Below, piece after piece: positions 38,253 to 47,117 of a DNA stretch of 64,000 nt. The position numbers and the translations under genes are program-made. Below the pieces are notes generated by a model. The model worked only from the letters and a program-made list of their open reading frames with translations, was not told the origin of the DNA and made no database searches. The stretch spans positions 1,426,001 to 1,490,000 of the forward strand of contig CAJGZL010000001.1 in NCBI GenBank assembly GCA_904846145.1, read 5' to 3'. This DNA comes from Psychrobacter immobilis (GTDB lineage Bacteria > Pseudomonadota > Gammaproteobacteria > Pseudomonadales > Moraxellaceae). The first letter of the stretch is position 1; the number at the start of each line of letters is the position of its first letter.

Positions 38253-39230
38253 TTACGGCTTTAATAGCACTTTACCTGTCTTCTCAGACTGAGTTTTTCC
38301 ATCGACTGCTTTTGATATATCAGCTAGATCAAAAGTCGCTTCCGTTGGCAATTTTAATTGACCATTCACCGCGCGATCGATCAGCTCATCGACTAAGCGC
38401 TGCTTGTTCTCAACGCTCATTTCTTGGCTCAGCTTACTACCCCAAAAGCCTTTTAACGTCGCTTGCTTAAAGATCACATCGGTAGGATTAAGTACCATTG
38501 CCTTACCAGACATTGCACCAAATACCGCGAATACGCCACCATGACCGAGTAATGAAAGGAGCGCACCGCTATCTTCACCACCGACTGAATCGACCGCTGC
38601 GCTAATCTTGTTTTCACCAATGATAGCTTTTACTTGCTCTTTCCAGTCCTCATCAATGGTATTGATATTATTTTTGACATCGATAGCTTCTAACTCTCCA
38701 ATGGCTTCCTTACTGCGTACGACATTGATGGTGTTGACACCGCGCGCTGCCGCTAGCATTGCCAAGGATTTACCGACTGCGCCATTGGCCGCATTATGGA
38801 TGATCCATTGACCGCTCTCTACTTCTAAGAACTCAAGCAGCATCAAGGCGCTCAGCGGCATCGCGACCAATTGCGCCGCCATCTCATCATCCAAGCTGTC
38901 GGGTACAGGGAATACCATATCCTCTGAGGCGACAAAATACTCTGCCCAAGTCGCTTGCACACTAGCAGCTGCCACACGTTGACCGACTTTTAAGTCTTTG
39001 ACCTCATCACCGACTGCATCAATGATACCGACCGCTTCAGAACCACCAATAGCGGGCATTTTAGGCTTAAAACCGTACTTACCACGAATAGTCAAAAGGT
39101 CATGATTATGGATAGAGGCGAGGACAGTTTTGACTCGTACCTCATTGGCTTTGGGCTCAGGAGTTGGGCGATCGCCTATAGATAGTACTTCGGTAGGTTT
39201 GCCAAAATGATCATAAGTTGCGCTGCGCAT
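38253..39230 (-). CDS. zinc-independent alcohol dehydrogenase/quinone oxidoreductase-like MDR protein
   Basis: Medium-chain NADPH-dependent oxidoreductase. MRSATYDHFGKPTEVLSIGDRP opens the GroES-like domain. The nucleotide-binding motif is IIHNAANGAVGKSLAMLAAARG, an atypical variant of the usual AxxGxxG, followed by VNTINVVRS. No structural zinc Cys cluster is seen. The 325-residue length fits. Substrate is unknown; its neighbour is AcuI-like and both may handle enoyl or quinone substrates. There is a moderate GAAATTACC ribosome-binding region before the ATG. Confidence 0.82.
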   Translation of the reverse strand: MRSATYDHFGKPTEVLSIGDRPTPEPKANEVRVKTVLASIHNHDLLTIRGKYGFKPKMPAIGGSEAVGIIDAVGDEVKDLKVGQRVAAASVQATWAEYFVASEDMVFPVPDSLDDEMAAQLVAMPLSALMLLEFLEVESGQWIIHNAANGAVGKSLAMLAAARGVNTINVVRSKEAIGELEAIDVKNNINTIDEDWKEQVKAIIGENKISAAVDSVGGEDSGALLSLLGHGGVFAVFGAMSGKAMVLNPTDVIFKQATLKGFWGSKLSQEMSVENKQRLVDELIDRAVNGQLKLPTEATFDLADISKAVDGKTQSEKTGKVLLKP

Positions 39231-39345
39231 GGTAATTTCCTTAATTTATTGATTTATTTTAAATGTTTACTTTAAGTCGTGAGCAACAGTAACAAGTCGT
39301 ATGCATTTAGCGCAATATTAATTTGGTTAATGAGCGTTGCTAATT

Positions 39346-40005
39346 TTACATACCAGTACCTTGGCGACCTGTATTTTCAGCGCTCTCGTCTAAAGTATTT
39401 TTGTCCTGAATACTGACACCTTCAATCACTGCAAATTCGCCATCGATCATATTAGTCAGTAACGGCTCGCCTTTGTCATTGACGCGAAACAAACCATATT
39501 CTGCCGCCTCAAATGCCTCAGCATGACCTTCTTGAAAGAAAAAGGCATTGGTCGCCAGTTTTAATGCGTTATTGCGCACGCGGTAGTGAATCGCCATCTC
39601 ATTAGCGGCTAAATCGCTCGGTATGACATTGACTAGACGGGTAAACGTACCGACTCTATTGTCATCTAAAGCCACAATAGCATAGCCTTCGGTAGCTTCA
39701 ATGAAATAATCGTCTTGTACTAAACGCTGTCTTAATTGACTCAGTAGCTCATCCTCTAGTGCATAGCGTAGCGTCATATAATCGCCCTGCATAAAACCGC
39801 GCGGATCGATGGGAGCCAGCTCTAGTAATACGGTATCGCCGTTTGCCAAATGCGTCTCATATTTAGCAACATTGATAGTCATAATCGCAATGACTAAGAG
39901 CAAGCCTAGTAGCGCAATACCGATTTTGAACGCGCGTTTTTGCCACCATGGTTTTGGGTTGGGTAGAGGATTCCGAGCCAATACATTAGCGGTTATATCG
40001 CTCAT
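39346..40005 (-). CDS. GDYXXLXY-domain membrane protein
   Basis: Function unknown. One N-terminal membrane anchor (IGIALLGLLLVIAIMTINV) precedes a periplasmic domain with the family-naming motif as GDYMTLRY (in GFMQGDYMTLRYALEDE). It is 219 residues, ending in a polar tail. Its start overlaps the DUF4401 stop by four bases, and DUF4401 in turn overlaps DUF2157: a compact three-gene unit. This trio is a recurrent, uncharacterised arrangement. Confidence 0.87.
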   Translation of the reverse strand: MSDITANVLARNPLPNPKPWWQKRAFKIGIALLGLLLVIAIMTINVAKYETHLANGDTVLLELAPIDPRGFMQGDYMTLRYALEDELLSQLRQRLVQDDYFIEATEGYAIVALDDNRVGTFTRLVNVIPSDLAANEMAIHYRVRNNALKLATNAFFFQEGHAEAFEAAEYGLFRVNDKGEPLLTNMIDGEFAVIEGVSIQDKNTLDESAENTGRQGTGM

Positions 40006-41153
40006 AGCGGGCGCTCCTCATGACTAATATCACTTATATTTGCTGTCGTTACACTACGGGCAGGATAAAATCTAATCAGCAGCCAGCGCATCAGCAGTAT
40101 TGCAACACCGATAACGAACATGGAAATAGATTTGGTGAGTAATGTGGTGTCGAGCTGATAGTAATACCAGAATATATAGCTGACTAAGACGATGATAGAG
40201 ACACCCAGTAGCACACGCTGGCTATTGGCCATTGCGATTATAACGACTAAGCTAGTGGCTAATAGACCTGACACATAGATCGATAGTGTGCCCAAAATAA
40301 GGATAGCAACGATCGATATTATCCCTAGTGTTGAAAGCAGTTTGACTTGATAGCGACGCAATATAAGATAGGCGGCGTATAAGCTGGCGAGTGTCAGGAG
40401 AGTTTGAGCTAAGTAGTAATTGTAGCCAAAAGCCTCGTCATTGCGAATAAAGCCATTGCCATATTCAGCCGCGATAAAATACACCGAGACAGCAAGTAAC
40501 ATGAGTGCGCTGGCATAAGCCACTGTACTGATGACCTCGGCTGCATCATTTCGCTTGGCTACTGGCAAGTAGCGTAATAACTCATAGCGTTGCAGAGCGC
40601 TCACTGCCGTAATTAGCGCAACTATTCCTAAACTGGCCTCAGACATATGGTAATAGTTCAACAGATAGATTAAGCAACCTAAGACTACGCCCGTACTCAA
40701 TAGTCGATAAATAAAATTTGGCATTATAACGGTCAGAACTATTTGAATCAGTAAAAACAACCAAACGTCAAGAGGGTTATCAATGGCGTTATCAAACAAC
40801 GCAAACGTCATATAAAGCTGGCCTGCCACGCTAATAGCAAAGGTCAAGCTGGTCAAAAAAGTACTGTGTTGGGTATGTTTGTGCCTAAATAGTATGAAGC
40901 CTATACCGCTGAGTATTAGACCAATAAGAAAGGTAGCAATAAAGCTATCTAAAATACCTAACCATTCGAACATTAACGATAAAAAACCAATAAAAAACAA
41001 GCTCGCTATAAACCCGCTAAAGCCAAAAAATAATTGTAGGAACCAAGGGGTATCATCGTCAGCTTCGGTCGCTATAGTTCTATCCGTCATGTTTTTATTA
41101 ATCAAGCCAAGGCTTTGCAATTGCGTAAGCATGCGTTGCTGTCTATTACTCAT
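40002..41153 (-). CDS. DUF4401 multi-pass membrane protein
   Basis: Uncharacterised inner-membrane protein. Following a short cytosolic N-terminus, about ten hydrophobic segments fill the rest (FGFSGFIASLFFIGFLSLMF, FIATFLIGLILSGIGFILF and so on). I chose the ATG at 41153 because GAGG lies five bases before it; a GTG two codons earlier is possible. About 383 residues. It overlaps the neighbours on both sides, indicating translational coupling. Family name is from general resemblance and operon partner. Confidence 0.82.
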   Translation of the reverse strand: MSNRQQRMLTQLQSLGLINKNMTDRTIATEADDDTPWFLQLFFGFSGFIASLFFIGFLSLMFEWLGILDSFIATFLIGLILSGIGFILFRHKHTQHSTFLTSLTFAISVAGQLYMTFALFDNAIDNPLDVWLFLLIQIVLTVIMPNFIYRLLSTGVVLGCLIYLLNYYHMSEASLGIVALITAVSALQRYELLRYLPVAKRNDAAEVISTVAYASALMLLAVSVYFIAAEYGNGFIRNDEAFGYNYYLAQTLLTLASLYAAYLILRRYQVKLLSTLGIISIVAILILGTLSIYVSGLLATSLVVIIAMANSQRVLLGVSIIVLVSYIFWYYYQLDTTLLTKSISMFVIGVAILLMRWLLIRFYPARSVTTANISDISHEERPL

Positions 41154-42252
41154 AATCACCTCGTGACGGCTTGGATAGCTTTACCGCATCTAAGTCGGAT
41201 TCGGTATTTTCAATGTTGATACGATTGACACTGCGAAGCCAAGTCACAGACATTGAGCTCATCCCAATCAGCAGTAGCGTTAAGAATAAAAACCCTCCAA
41301 TATCCCAGTTGTTTGGAAGTAACTCAATAGTCCAAGATATAACTATTGCAATCACAGAGCCGCATAGGTAGGTCAGCATCAGTATATTAATACTGCGCTT
41401 ATAAAAGTGCCAAACTACAAAGTAGCACCAGCTTAGCCATAACAATACCGTCACTACAGTCGCTACAAAAACACCTTCTGCAAAAATTGCAATAATAGCT
41501 AAGTAAGTCATGAAGAAAGTACTAACTAGACCGACAATATAAGTACTCCAGTGCAGCTCAATTTTGACTGGAAAATTTATATTTTTTGAAACTGGATCTG
41601 TTAAAGATGAATGTTGCGTATCAATAAGCTGCTTATCAAAAAAGAATAGCCATAAACTTAGCGCGGCAAAGTTTAAGAGAGCAAGGAGACCAACTTGTAA
41701 GATATCTTGATATTTATTATGAATAAATGAAATATCAATCACGCCAAAAGATAGCATAAGTGCTGTATTCACTAGCCCAAGCCATAACAACCAAAGTGCA
41801 GGAAAACGGGCGATAATAACCCACGGGATGATCAAGACGCTCCAAGCAGCAAACAGCTGCCAAGTATCTGCACCCGTCTGATAGACCTGTCCAAATAGTG
41901 CCAGCAAGCTACCTGTAATGATACTAGCGACAAGTAAAAGTAGCTGACGAATAAGGGTATAGCGCTTGCGAAAAGAGAAGGCAACATAGAGCGCAATAGT
42001 GATAGCCAATGCACCTTCGACCAAAGCGAACTTGCCCATCTTACCCAAGTCCTGCCAATTATAAGCAATGAAAAACACCAGCGCCAAGGCCAGCGCGATT
42101 ACACCGATAATTAACGCGGCTTTATCAAAGAAGCTGCGCCAAGTAGATGCATTGGGATAAACTTGCAAATGGGTGGCTGCTGCCTCTATATTCGATAAGG
42201 GCAATTGGCCTTGCTGGAGCAGTTGCTCGATAGTCCGCCGCGATTGACTCAT
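41146..42252 (-). CDS. DUF2157 multi-pass membrane protein
   Basis: First gene of the three-gene membrane operon. The N-terminal cytosolic segment (LLQQGQLPLSNIEAAATHLQVYPNASTWRSFFDKAALIIG) is the DUF2157 hallmark, leading into roughly ten transmembrane helices. It has 368 residues. No enzymatic motif is visible. A role in envelope stress or transport is speculative. A region upstream of 42252 should hold the operon promoter. Confidence 0.86.
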   Translation of the reverse strand: MSQSRRTIEQLLQQGQLPLSNIEAAATHLQVYPNASTWRSFFDKAALIIGVIALALALVFFIAYNWQDLGKMGKFALVEGALAITIALYVAFSFRKRYTLIRQLLLLVASIITGSLLALFGQVYQTGADTWQLFAAWSVLIIPWVIIARFPALWLLWLGLVNTALMLSFGVIDISFIHNKYQDILQVGLLALLNFAALSLWLFFFDKQLIDTQHSSLTDPVSKNINFPVKIELHWSTYIVGLVSTFFMTYLAIIAIFAEGVFVATVVTVLLWLSWCYFVVWHFYKRSINILMLTYLCGSVIAIVISWTIELLPNNWDIGGFLFLTLLLIGMSSMSVTWLRSVNRINIENTESDLDAVKLSKPSRGDYE

Positions 42253-42346
42253 AGCGTTCTCTATATTAAAAGAGTATTGAGCCTATCTTAGCGGTTTTTG
42301 CGAGGTAGGGGTATAGACAAAAGCGTTATAATAGACTGATGATATT

Positions 42347-42601
42347 TTAATAAAACTCAATACGGCTCAAAATATGCTCTTGCACCACATAAGCACAAAA
42401 ATAAGCGCTCGGCCATGCAAACACAAACGCCAACCCCCACGAGTGTAGTAGCGTCATAAAGAACCCATCATGAATGCCTGTTTTAACTGTGATAAGCGCT
42501 GCTGAGATAATAAGCGACATCATCAATGCCATAATCCCCGTAAAGATAAGCCGATAATATTTGCGACGGGTACGTATTCTGAGGGTAGGGAGATTTGCCA
42601 T
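42347..42601 (-). CDS. DUF2798-type small membrane protein
   Basis: 84 residues with two membrane spans (LIFTGIMALMMSLIISAALI and HSWGLAFVFAWPSAYFCAYVV) joined by a short loop. The pattern fits the DUF2798 family. Function unknown. It stands between the membrane operon and the DsrE gene, on the same strand. Confidence 0.78.
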   Translation of the reverse strand: MANLPTLRIRTRRKYYRLIFTGIMALMMSLIISAALITVKTGIHDGFFMTLLHSWGLAFVFAWPSAYFCAYVVQEHILSRIEFY

Positions 42602-42718
42602 AATAGTGCTCAGTTTAGAACTTTAGTAGATAACAGTTATTATTTTTATATAATTTTGATTGCATATTATACTCACTACCACACTGATTGGCCTTAAACT
42701 TTGTAAGATGAATTGAAA

Positions 42719-42748
42719 CCGCCGCTATCTAGGTAGCGGCGGCTGACT
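42719..42748 (-). terminator. GC-rich hairpin after the DsrE gene
   Basis: GCCGCCGCTA / TAGCGGCGGC with a short loop, in the gap between DUF2798 and DsrE genes. The following minus-strand run is only TTTC, so termination is likely but not certain. Confidence 0.65.
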
Positions 42749-42794
42749 TTCTATTGAGTGAGCTGTGAAGGTATTTTTATACTAGAGTCAGCTA

Positions 42795-43169
42795 TTAAGT
42801 AAGCTGTAACGAGCCTTTAGCACTCATCAATAGCTTGACTACATCATCACCACTGATAACCTCGAAACGCTTATCAATCGCTGATTCTTCAACGCCATTG
42901 TGCTGCATACAGGCACCACAGACCAGTACGTTGCCGCCTTGCTCAATAAAGGCTTCTAGTAACTTGCCAGCAGGCTCAAACGGAGCGCCAATATTGATAT
43001 TATCTAAGGCGTTAGGTAGTGCTAAATGCACCGCATCCACCATTAAGATAACAGTCGCCGTATGACCTTGTTTCAGGGCTATACCTGCCATGGTAAAGGC
43101 TAAGGTAATTTTATTCGGATTGCTCTTGTCATCGAACAGGGTGCTGACATAATCGGTTGCAGTAGCCAT
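42795..43169 (-). CDS. DsrE-family sulfur-relay-like protein
   Basis: 124-residue cytosolic protein of the DsrE/YchN fold. ITLAFTMAGIALKQGHTATVILMVDAVHLAL gives the first beta-alpha units, and GNVLVCGACMQHNGV contains the cysteine pair where DsrE proteins carry the persulfide Cys. Role in sulfur transfer is inferred. It starts 125 bases past an 8-bp tandem repeat that lies between it and the upstream MATE gene. No dsrFH partners are present. Confidence 0.82.
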   Translation of the reverse strand: MATATDYVSTLFDDKSNPNKITLAFTMAGIALKQGHTATVILMVDAVHLALPNALDNINIGAPFEPAGKLLEAFIEQGGNVLVCGACMQHNGVEESAIDKRFEVISGDDVVKLLMSAKGSLQLT

Positions 43170-43294
43170 ATAGTTCTTCCTTTATAGTTAGTTACTATTA
43201 TAGTTAAATGCTGAGTAATGAAAGCATAGTATATACTATGTATTTTTGTATAATGTATTGTTATTGATAACTAGTCTGTTTTTAATGTTCACCA

Positions 43295-43364
43295 TACTGC
43301 TCTACTGCTCTACTGCTCTATTGCTCTATTGCTCTATTGCTCTATTGCTCTATTGCTCTATTGC
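43295..43364 (+). repeat. 8-bp tandem repeat between MATE and DsrE genes
   Basis: Eight complete units plus six bases: three TACTGCTC then five TATTGCTC. It begins immediately after the MATE stop on the minus strand and lies 126 bases upstream of the DsrE start. A unit not divisible by three, in perfect tandem, can change copy number by slippage. Confidence 0.93.
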
Positions 43365-44915
43365 CTATGACTCTTTTGCTGTCGAATCATGCTCGCGCAG
43401 GCGTCGATGCAAGTTCACCACATGGCGCAAAGGCAAGTGCTTCCACGAGGTAGTCGGTGCCAGATCACGACACGATGCTGAGGTGCCCATCTGCGTGCGA
43501 TAGCCTTCGCACCCTTGCGCAGCCTCCTCTTTGGACAAGTTTTTGCCTTTGCGCCAGCCACCGTGCAGATATAACGCGCCTCCCATTACTGCAGTCGCGA
43601 CCATTCCCGCTGGAAACGATAACCAAAGTGCATCAGCGCCAAGTATGGGATACATGCCAAAAGCAAAGCCAAGGCGCACAGGATACATCGAAACCACCAT
43701 GACCATCAGTGGCCAGATAACATAGCCATTAGCTCGCATAGTGCCAAAAAACACTTGCGCTATGCCAAAAAAGAGAAAGCCCCAAGTCGCCATGATTTGA
43801 ATATGTCGACCGATCGGTACCGCTGCGCTATCGCTACCTAGAAAAAAGCCCAAAATAGTTTTATCAAAGAGGGTCAGCACGCCAATCATAGTACCTGTCA
43901 ATATCACATTGAAGATAAGTCCCCAGCGGGTAATCCCAGCCACGCGACTCCATTGATTGGCACCGATATTCTGGGCGACCATCGCACTGGCAGCGGCACT
44001 TAGCGCCATCGCTGGCATCTGCACATAAGTCCAGAGCTGCTGAGTCGCGCTATAAGCGGCAGTGGTCTGTACCCCTTCGCGATTAATCAGCGAGAGCATA
44101 GTCAGCGCGGCGGTAGAGATGACGATCATTTGCAAACCCATTGGCAAGCCTTTTGAGAACATCGATTTTAAAATACTTAGGTCAGCCTTCAAAAATCTTA
44201 GCTCTGGCATACTGAGAGTGAGTGCTGAACCCCTCCAGTACATGGTAACCACCATACCGACTAGTGCTAAAGTATTAGCAACAGCAGTGGCAAAGGCTGA
44301 GCCAAATATACCCCACTCAGGGAAAGGCCCTAAACCTAAAATAAGTGTCGGGGTCAAAATCAGATCAATCACCACCGACATAGCGATAAACCAAAGCGGC
44401 GTGGTGGAATCGCCCGTTCCGCGCAGTGCCATCATCATCAGCGTAAAGGTAAGAGTGACGGGCATCGCAATAAAGATCATGCGCAGATAAGTCAAAGCAA
44501 GCTCAAAAGCAGTTGGCGGCGTTCCGAGCAGATCAAGTAGCGTCGGTGCAAATAGCCAGCCTATCGCCGACAATAAGATACTTATCGGAATAATGCTCCC
44601 TAGCGCCGTTCCCATAGTGCGCTTGACTTTGACATTGTCGCGTTCCCCCATAGCCTGACCAATAAAAATGGTCGCCGCCATACCGAAACCGAAAACGAAT
44701 GAGATCATAATAAACATCAAGATATTACCGTTCGCTGTCGCAGCAAGCGCTTCTTCACCCAAAAACCGACCTACCCAAACGGCATTAATCGAGCCGTTCA
44801 AAGACTGTAGTGCCGAGGAGCCAAGGGTTGGCAAGGCGAACAGCAACATGGTTTTGGCAATCGACCCTTCGGTAAGGTCACGTGATTTATCAGCAGAAGT
44901 ACTAGTATCGCTCAA
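43365..44915 (-). CDS. MATE-family multidrug efflux protein
   Basis: Inner-membrane drug/cation antiporter. The N-terminus LTEGSIAKTMLLFALPTLGSSALQSLNGSINAVWVGRFLG and FVFGFGMAATIFIGQAMGERD are MATE hallmarks, and about 12 membrane helices can be traced to GMVATAVMGGALYLHGGWRKG. Length is 516 rather than about 450-470. The last 55 residues (after KNLSKEEAA) are Cys-, His- and Arg-rich, with no resemblance to the family, and the stop abuts the 8-bp repeat, so the 3' end may have been altered by a repeat expansion or deletion. Function should not depend on this tail. Confidence 0.9.
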   Translation of the reverse strand: MSDTSTSADKSRDLTEGSIAKTMLLFALPTLGSSALQSLNGSINAVWVGRFLGEEALAATANGNILMFIMISFVFGFGMAATIFIGQAMGERDNVKVKRTMGTALGSIIPISILLSAIGWLFAPTLLDLLGTPPTAFELALTYLRMIFIAMPVTLTFTLMMMALRGTGDSTTPLWFIAMSVVIDLILTPTLILGLGPFPEWGIFGSAFATAVANTLALVGMVVTMYWRGSALTLSMPELRFLKADLSILKSMFSKGLPMGLQMIVISTAALTMLSLINREGVQTTAAYSATQQLWTYVQMPAMALSAAASAMVAQNIGANQWSRVAGITRWGLIFNVILTGTMIGVLTLFDKTILGFFLGSDSAAVPIGRHIQIMATWGFLFFGIAQVFFGTMRANGYVIWPLMVMVVSMYPVRLGFAFGMYPILGADALWLSFPAGMVATAVMGGALYLHGGWRKGKNLSKEEAAQGCEGYRTQMGTSASCRDLAPTTSWKHLPLRHVVNLHRRLREHDSTAKES

Positions 44916-45154
44916 GGTGCATCCTTTTGCGCCATTCCAGTTGTTTTCGGTTGGCTTTTCATTTTACGATAAAAACGCTTATTATAAATGACACCATTCA
45001 TTCTATCTTGATTAGAAAGGTAATCAGTTAAGCGGTAGTGTTGTTTGTTAACGCAGAGGAATAATATTTTGACTACAAAGTTATAAATTAAAAAGTCTAA
45101 GCAGGAATTTACCTTTAAGATTGTAATTAAAATTCATTTGTAGGAAGATTTTCA

Positions 45155-46099
45155 ATGCCATTAAAACGCCTAGCTCTTGCCACTATCTTTAGTATGTCAG
45201 TGGTAGGCTGTACGACTGCGCCTAATACCCTCGCCATTAGTACCACTCAAAAGCTCGTGCAGTACGAACGTAATAAATCAGATCTTGATATAAAGACATT
45301 TACTTTAGCCTCAGGCGATAGGCTAACTTATGCTGAGAATGCTAATGTGACTGGCGAGCCTTTACTACTGATTCATGGCTTTGGCGGCAATAAAGATAAC
45401 TTTACCCGCATTGCTAATCAACTAGATAGCTATCATCTCATCACTCCTGATTTACTCGGTTTTGGTAATTCTAGTAAGCCAATGGCGGCCGATTATCGCG
45501 CTGATGCTCAAGCTGAGCGTTTGCATGAGCTATTGCAAGCCAAAGGTGTCGCTTCTAACATTCATATCGCTGGTAACTCAATGGGCGGCGCGATCAGTGT
45601 GGCCTATGCCGCCAAGTACCCACAGGATGTCAAAAGCTTATGGCTGATAGATAGCGCAGGGTTTTGGTCATCAGGTATTCCAAAATCGCTTGAGGGTGCG
45701 ACGCTTGAGAATAATCCGCTACTGATTAATAAGACAGAAGATATTTATAGCTTATATGATTTTGTTATGTATAAGCCGCCTTATATACCAAAGTCAGTAA
45801 AAGCGGTGTTTGCACAAGAGAGAATCGCTAATAAAGAGCTAGATGCCAAAATCCTTGAGCAAATCGTCATGGATAATGTCGAGGAGCGCGCCAAAGTGAT
45901 CGCTGAGTATTATATTCCAACGTTAGTGGTTTGGGGAGAAGAGGATAAAGTCATTAAGCCTGAAACCACTGAGCTGATCAAAGGCATCATCCCACAAGCA
46001 GAGGTTATTATGATGCCAAATATTGGTCATGTGCCGATGATAGAGGCGGTGAAGCAGACGGCGGATGATTATAAAAAGTTTCGGGCGGGGTTAGAGTAA
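45155..46099 (+). CDS. alpha/beta hydrolase, lipoprotein
   Basis: Probable lipid-anchored esterase or lipase in the envelope. The signal ends at a lipobox (MSVVGCTTAP, Cys about 20). The hydrolase fold shows the oxyanion segment LLIHGFGGNKDNF, the nucleophile elbow GNSMGGA with Ser, LVVWGEEDKVIKPE giving the acid, and NIGHVPMIE with the His. It has 314 residues. No neighbour suggests a substrate. The ATG follows GTAGGAAG. Confidence 0.88.
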   Translation: MPLKRLALATIFSMSVVGCTTAPNTLAISTTQKLVQYERNKSDLDIKTFTLASGDRLTYAENANVTGEPLLLIHGFGGNKDNFTRIANQLDSYHLITPDLLGFGNSSKPMAADYRADAQAERLHELLQAKGVASNIHIAGNSMGGAISVAYAAKYPQDVKSLWLIDSAGFWSSGIPKSLEGATLENNPLLINKTEDIYSLYDFVMYKPPYIPKSVKAVFAQERIANKELDAKILEQIVMDNVEERAKVIAEYYIPTLVVWGEEDKVIKPETTELIKGIIPQAEVIMMPNIGHVPMIEAVKQTADDYKKFRAGLE

Positions 46100-46315
46100 G
46101 CGCTATAATCTTTAATATACAAATGTTAGATTATAAATATAATAGTTAATTCAGTAGACAATCAGTTGCATATTAAAGGTAAGTATATGAAAGCAAATGA
46201 AATGAGAGTTCAGGATTTTTTATCAGCTAATAAAACTAGGTTTGTTATACCCATTTACTGGAAGTTAATAGAAGAGTTAGCAAGAGAGAATGAAAAAAAT
46301 ATCAGTAAAGTATCA

Positions 46316-47117
46316 GGTGGTGTTCTAAAAAGTATGCTGGCATCAGACGTAGCCATAATTGACATAGAATAACACCAGATCGAATACCTTAAAGTGATTA
46401 TCAAGCTTTTTCGAGAAGCAGCAGGTTTTTCTAACGGCTCGACGTAACCGGTGTCTCAAGCGACAGTTATTGCCTTCTATACCTACCGTATGCTGTTTGC
46501 CAACTCGCTTATGATCTGATTTAAAAGCCGTCAAAAAGCTATCCCAGTTGTCCATACTAATAGAGTCATAGCTGACTTTGAGCTGATTTAGACGTGCTCT
46601 TAGCTTCTTAGCCGTTCTCAAATCACGTTTGCCCCAGACATAAGCGACAATCTCATTGGTAGCACGGTCATAAGCATAAATCAGCCAGACTTTACGTTTC
46701 TTACGGTACACGTAAGTCCAGAACTCATCAACTTCTAAGCGTTCATAGTAGCTCTGCTTAGGCGCAATCTTATATACGGATGAGCCTATGGTACTTAGCA
46801 CTTTACCAATGCTAACTGAGGCTATAATAGCAATGTCTCTAATGCCACAGCCTCTCACTGTCATTAGCCGTATTTTATCTTCTATTCTAGAGTGACAGCC
46901 GTTATAAGTTAAGGCATGATCGCCAATGAACTGACGCTTGCAGGCTTTGCATTGGTAGTTTTGCTTACCATAGCTTTTTTTGCCATTTTTCTTTAAACTG
47001 GGACTGTGACAGTCGGGGCAGCTGATATCTATTTGTGTCTTCATAACCTCAAATATATCATCTTGCTTTGGCTGTCACCCTCCTTTATTACCTCAGCATA
47101 CTTTCTGATACACCACC
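46316..47117 (-). mobile_element. IS1-family insertion sequence
   Basis: 802 bases with imperfect terminal inverted repeats (left GGTGGTGT...GTATGCTG, right its complement; about 20 of 24 positions match) and an exact 8-bp target duplication AAGTATCA at 46308-46315 and 47118-47125. The size and duplication suit IS1. Transposase reads on the minus strand. It sits inside the GmrSD-like gene. Confidence 0.92.
46343..47044 (-). CDS. IS1-family transposase (fused InsAB)
   Basis: 233 residues in one frame, so no programmed frameshift is needed, unlike IS1 of E. coli. A zinc ribbon opens the protein (CPDCHSPSLKKNGKK...YQCKACKRQF), then an HTH-like region (GCGIRDIAIIASVSIGKVLSTI), and the DDE core: LEVDEFWTYV, SMDNWDSFLTAF, and HTVGIEGNNCRLRHRLRRAVRK with the conserved Glu. 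It looks complete and potentially active. Confidence 0.94.
   Translation of the reverse strand: MKTQIDISCPDCHSPSLKKNGKKSYGKQNYQCKACKRQFIGDHALTYNGCHSRIEDKIRLMTVRGCGIRDIAIIASVSIGKVLSTIGSSVYKIAPKQSYYERLEVDEFWTYVYRKKRKVWLIYAYDRATNEIVAYVWGKRDLRTAKKLRARLNQLKVSYDSISMDNWDSFLTAFKSDHKRVGKQHTVGIEGNNCRLRHRLRRAVRKTCCFSKKLDNHFKVFDLVLFYVNYGYV

Noticed and set aside
43246..43503. Open frame reading LLYCSTALLLYCSIALLLYCS on the plus strand
   Set aside because: It is simply the translation of the 8-bp tandem repeat plus the antisense of the MATE tail.
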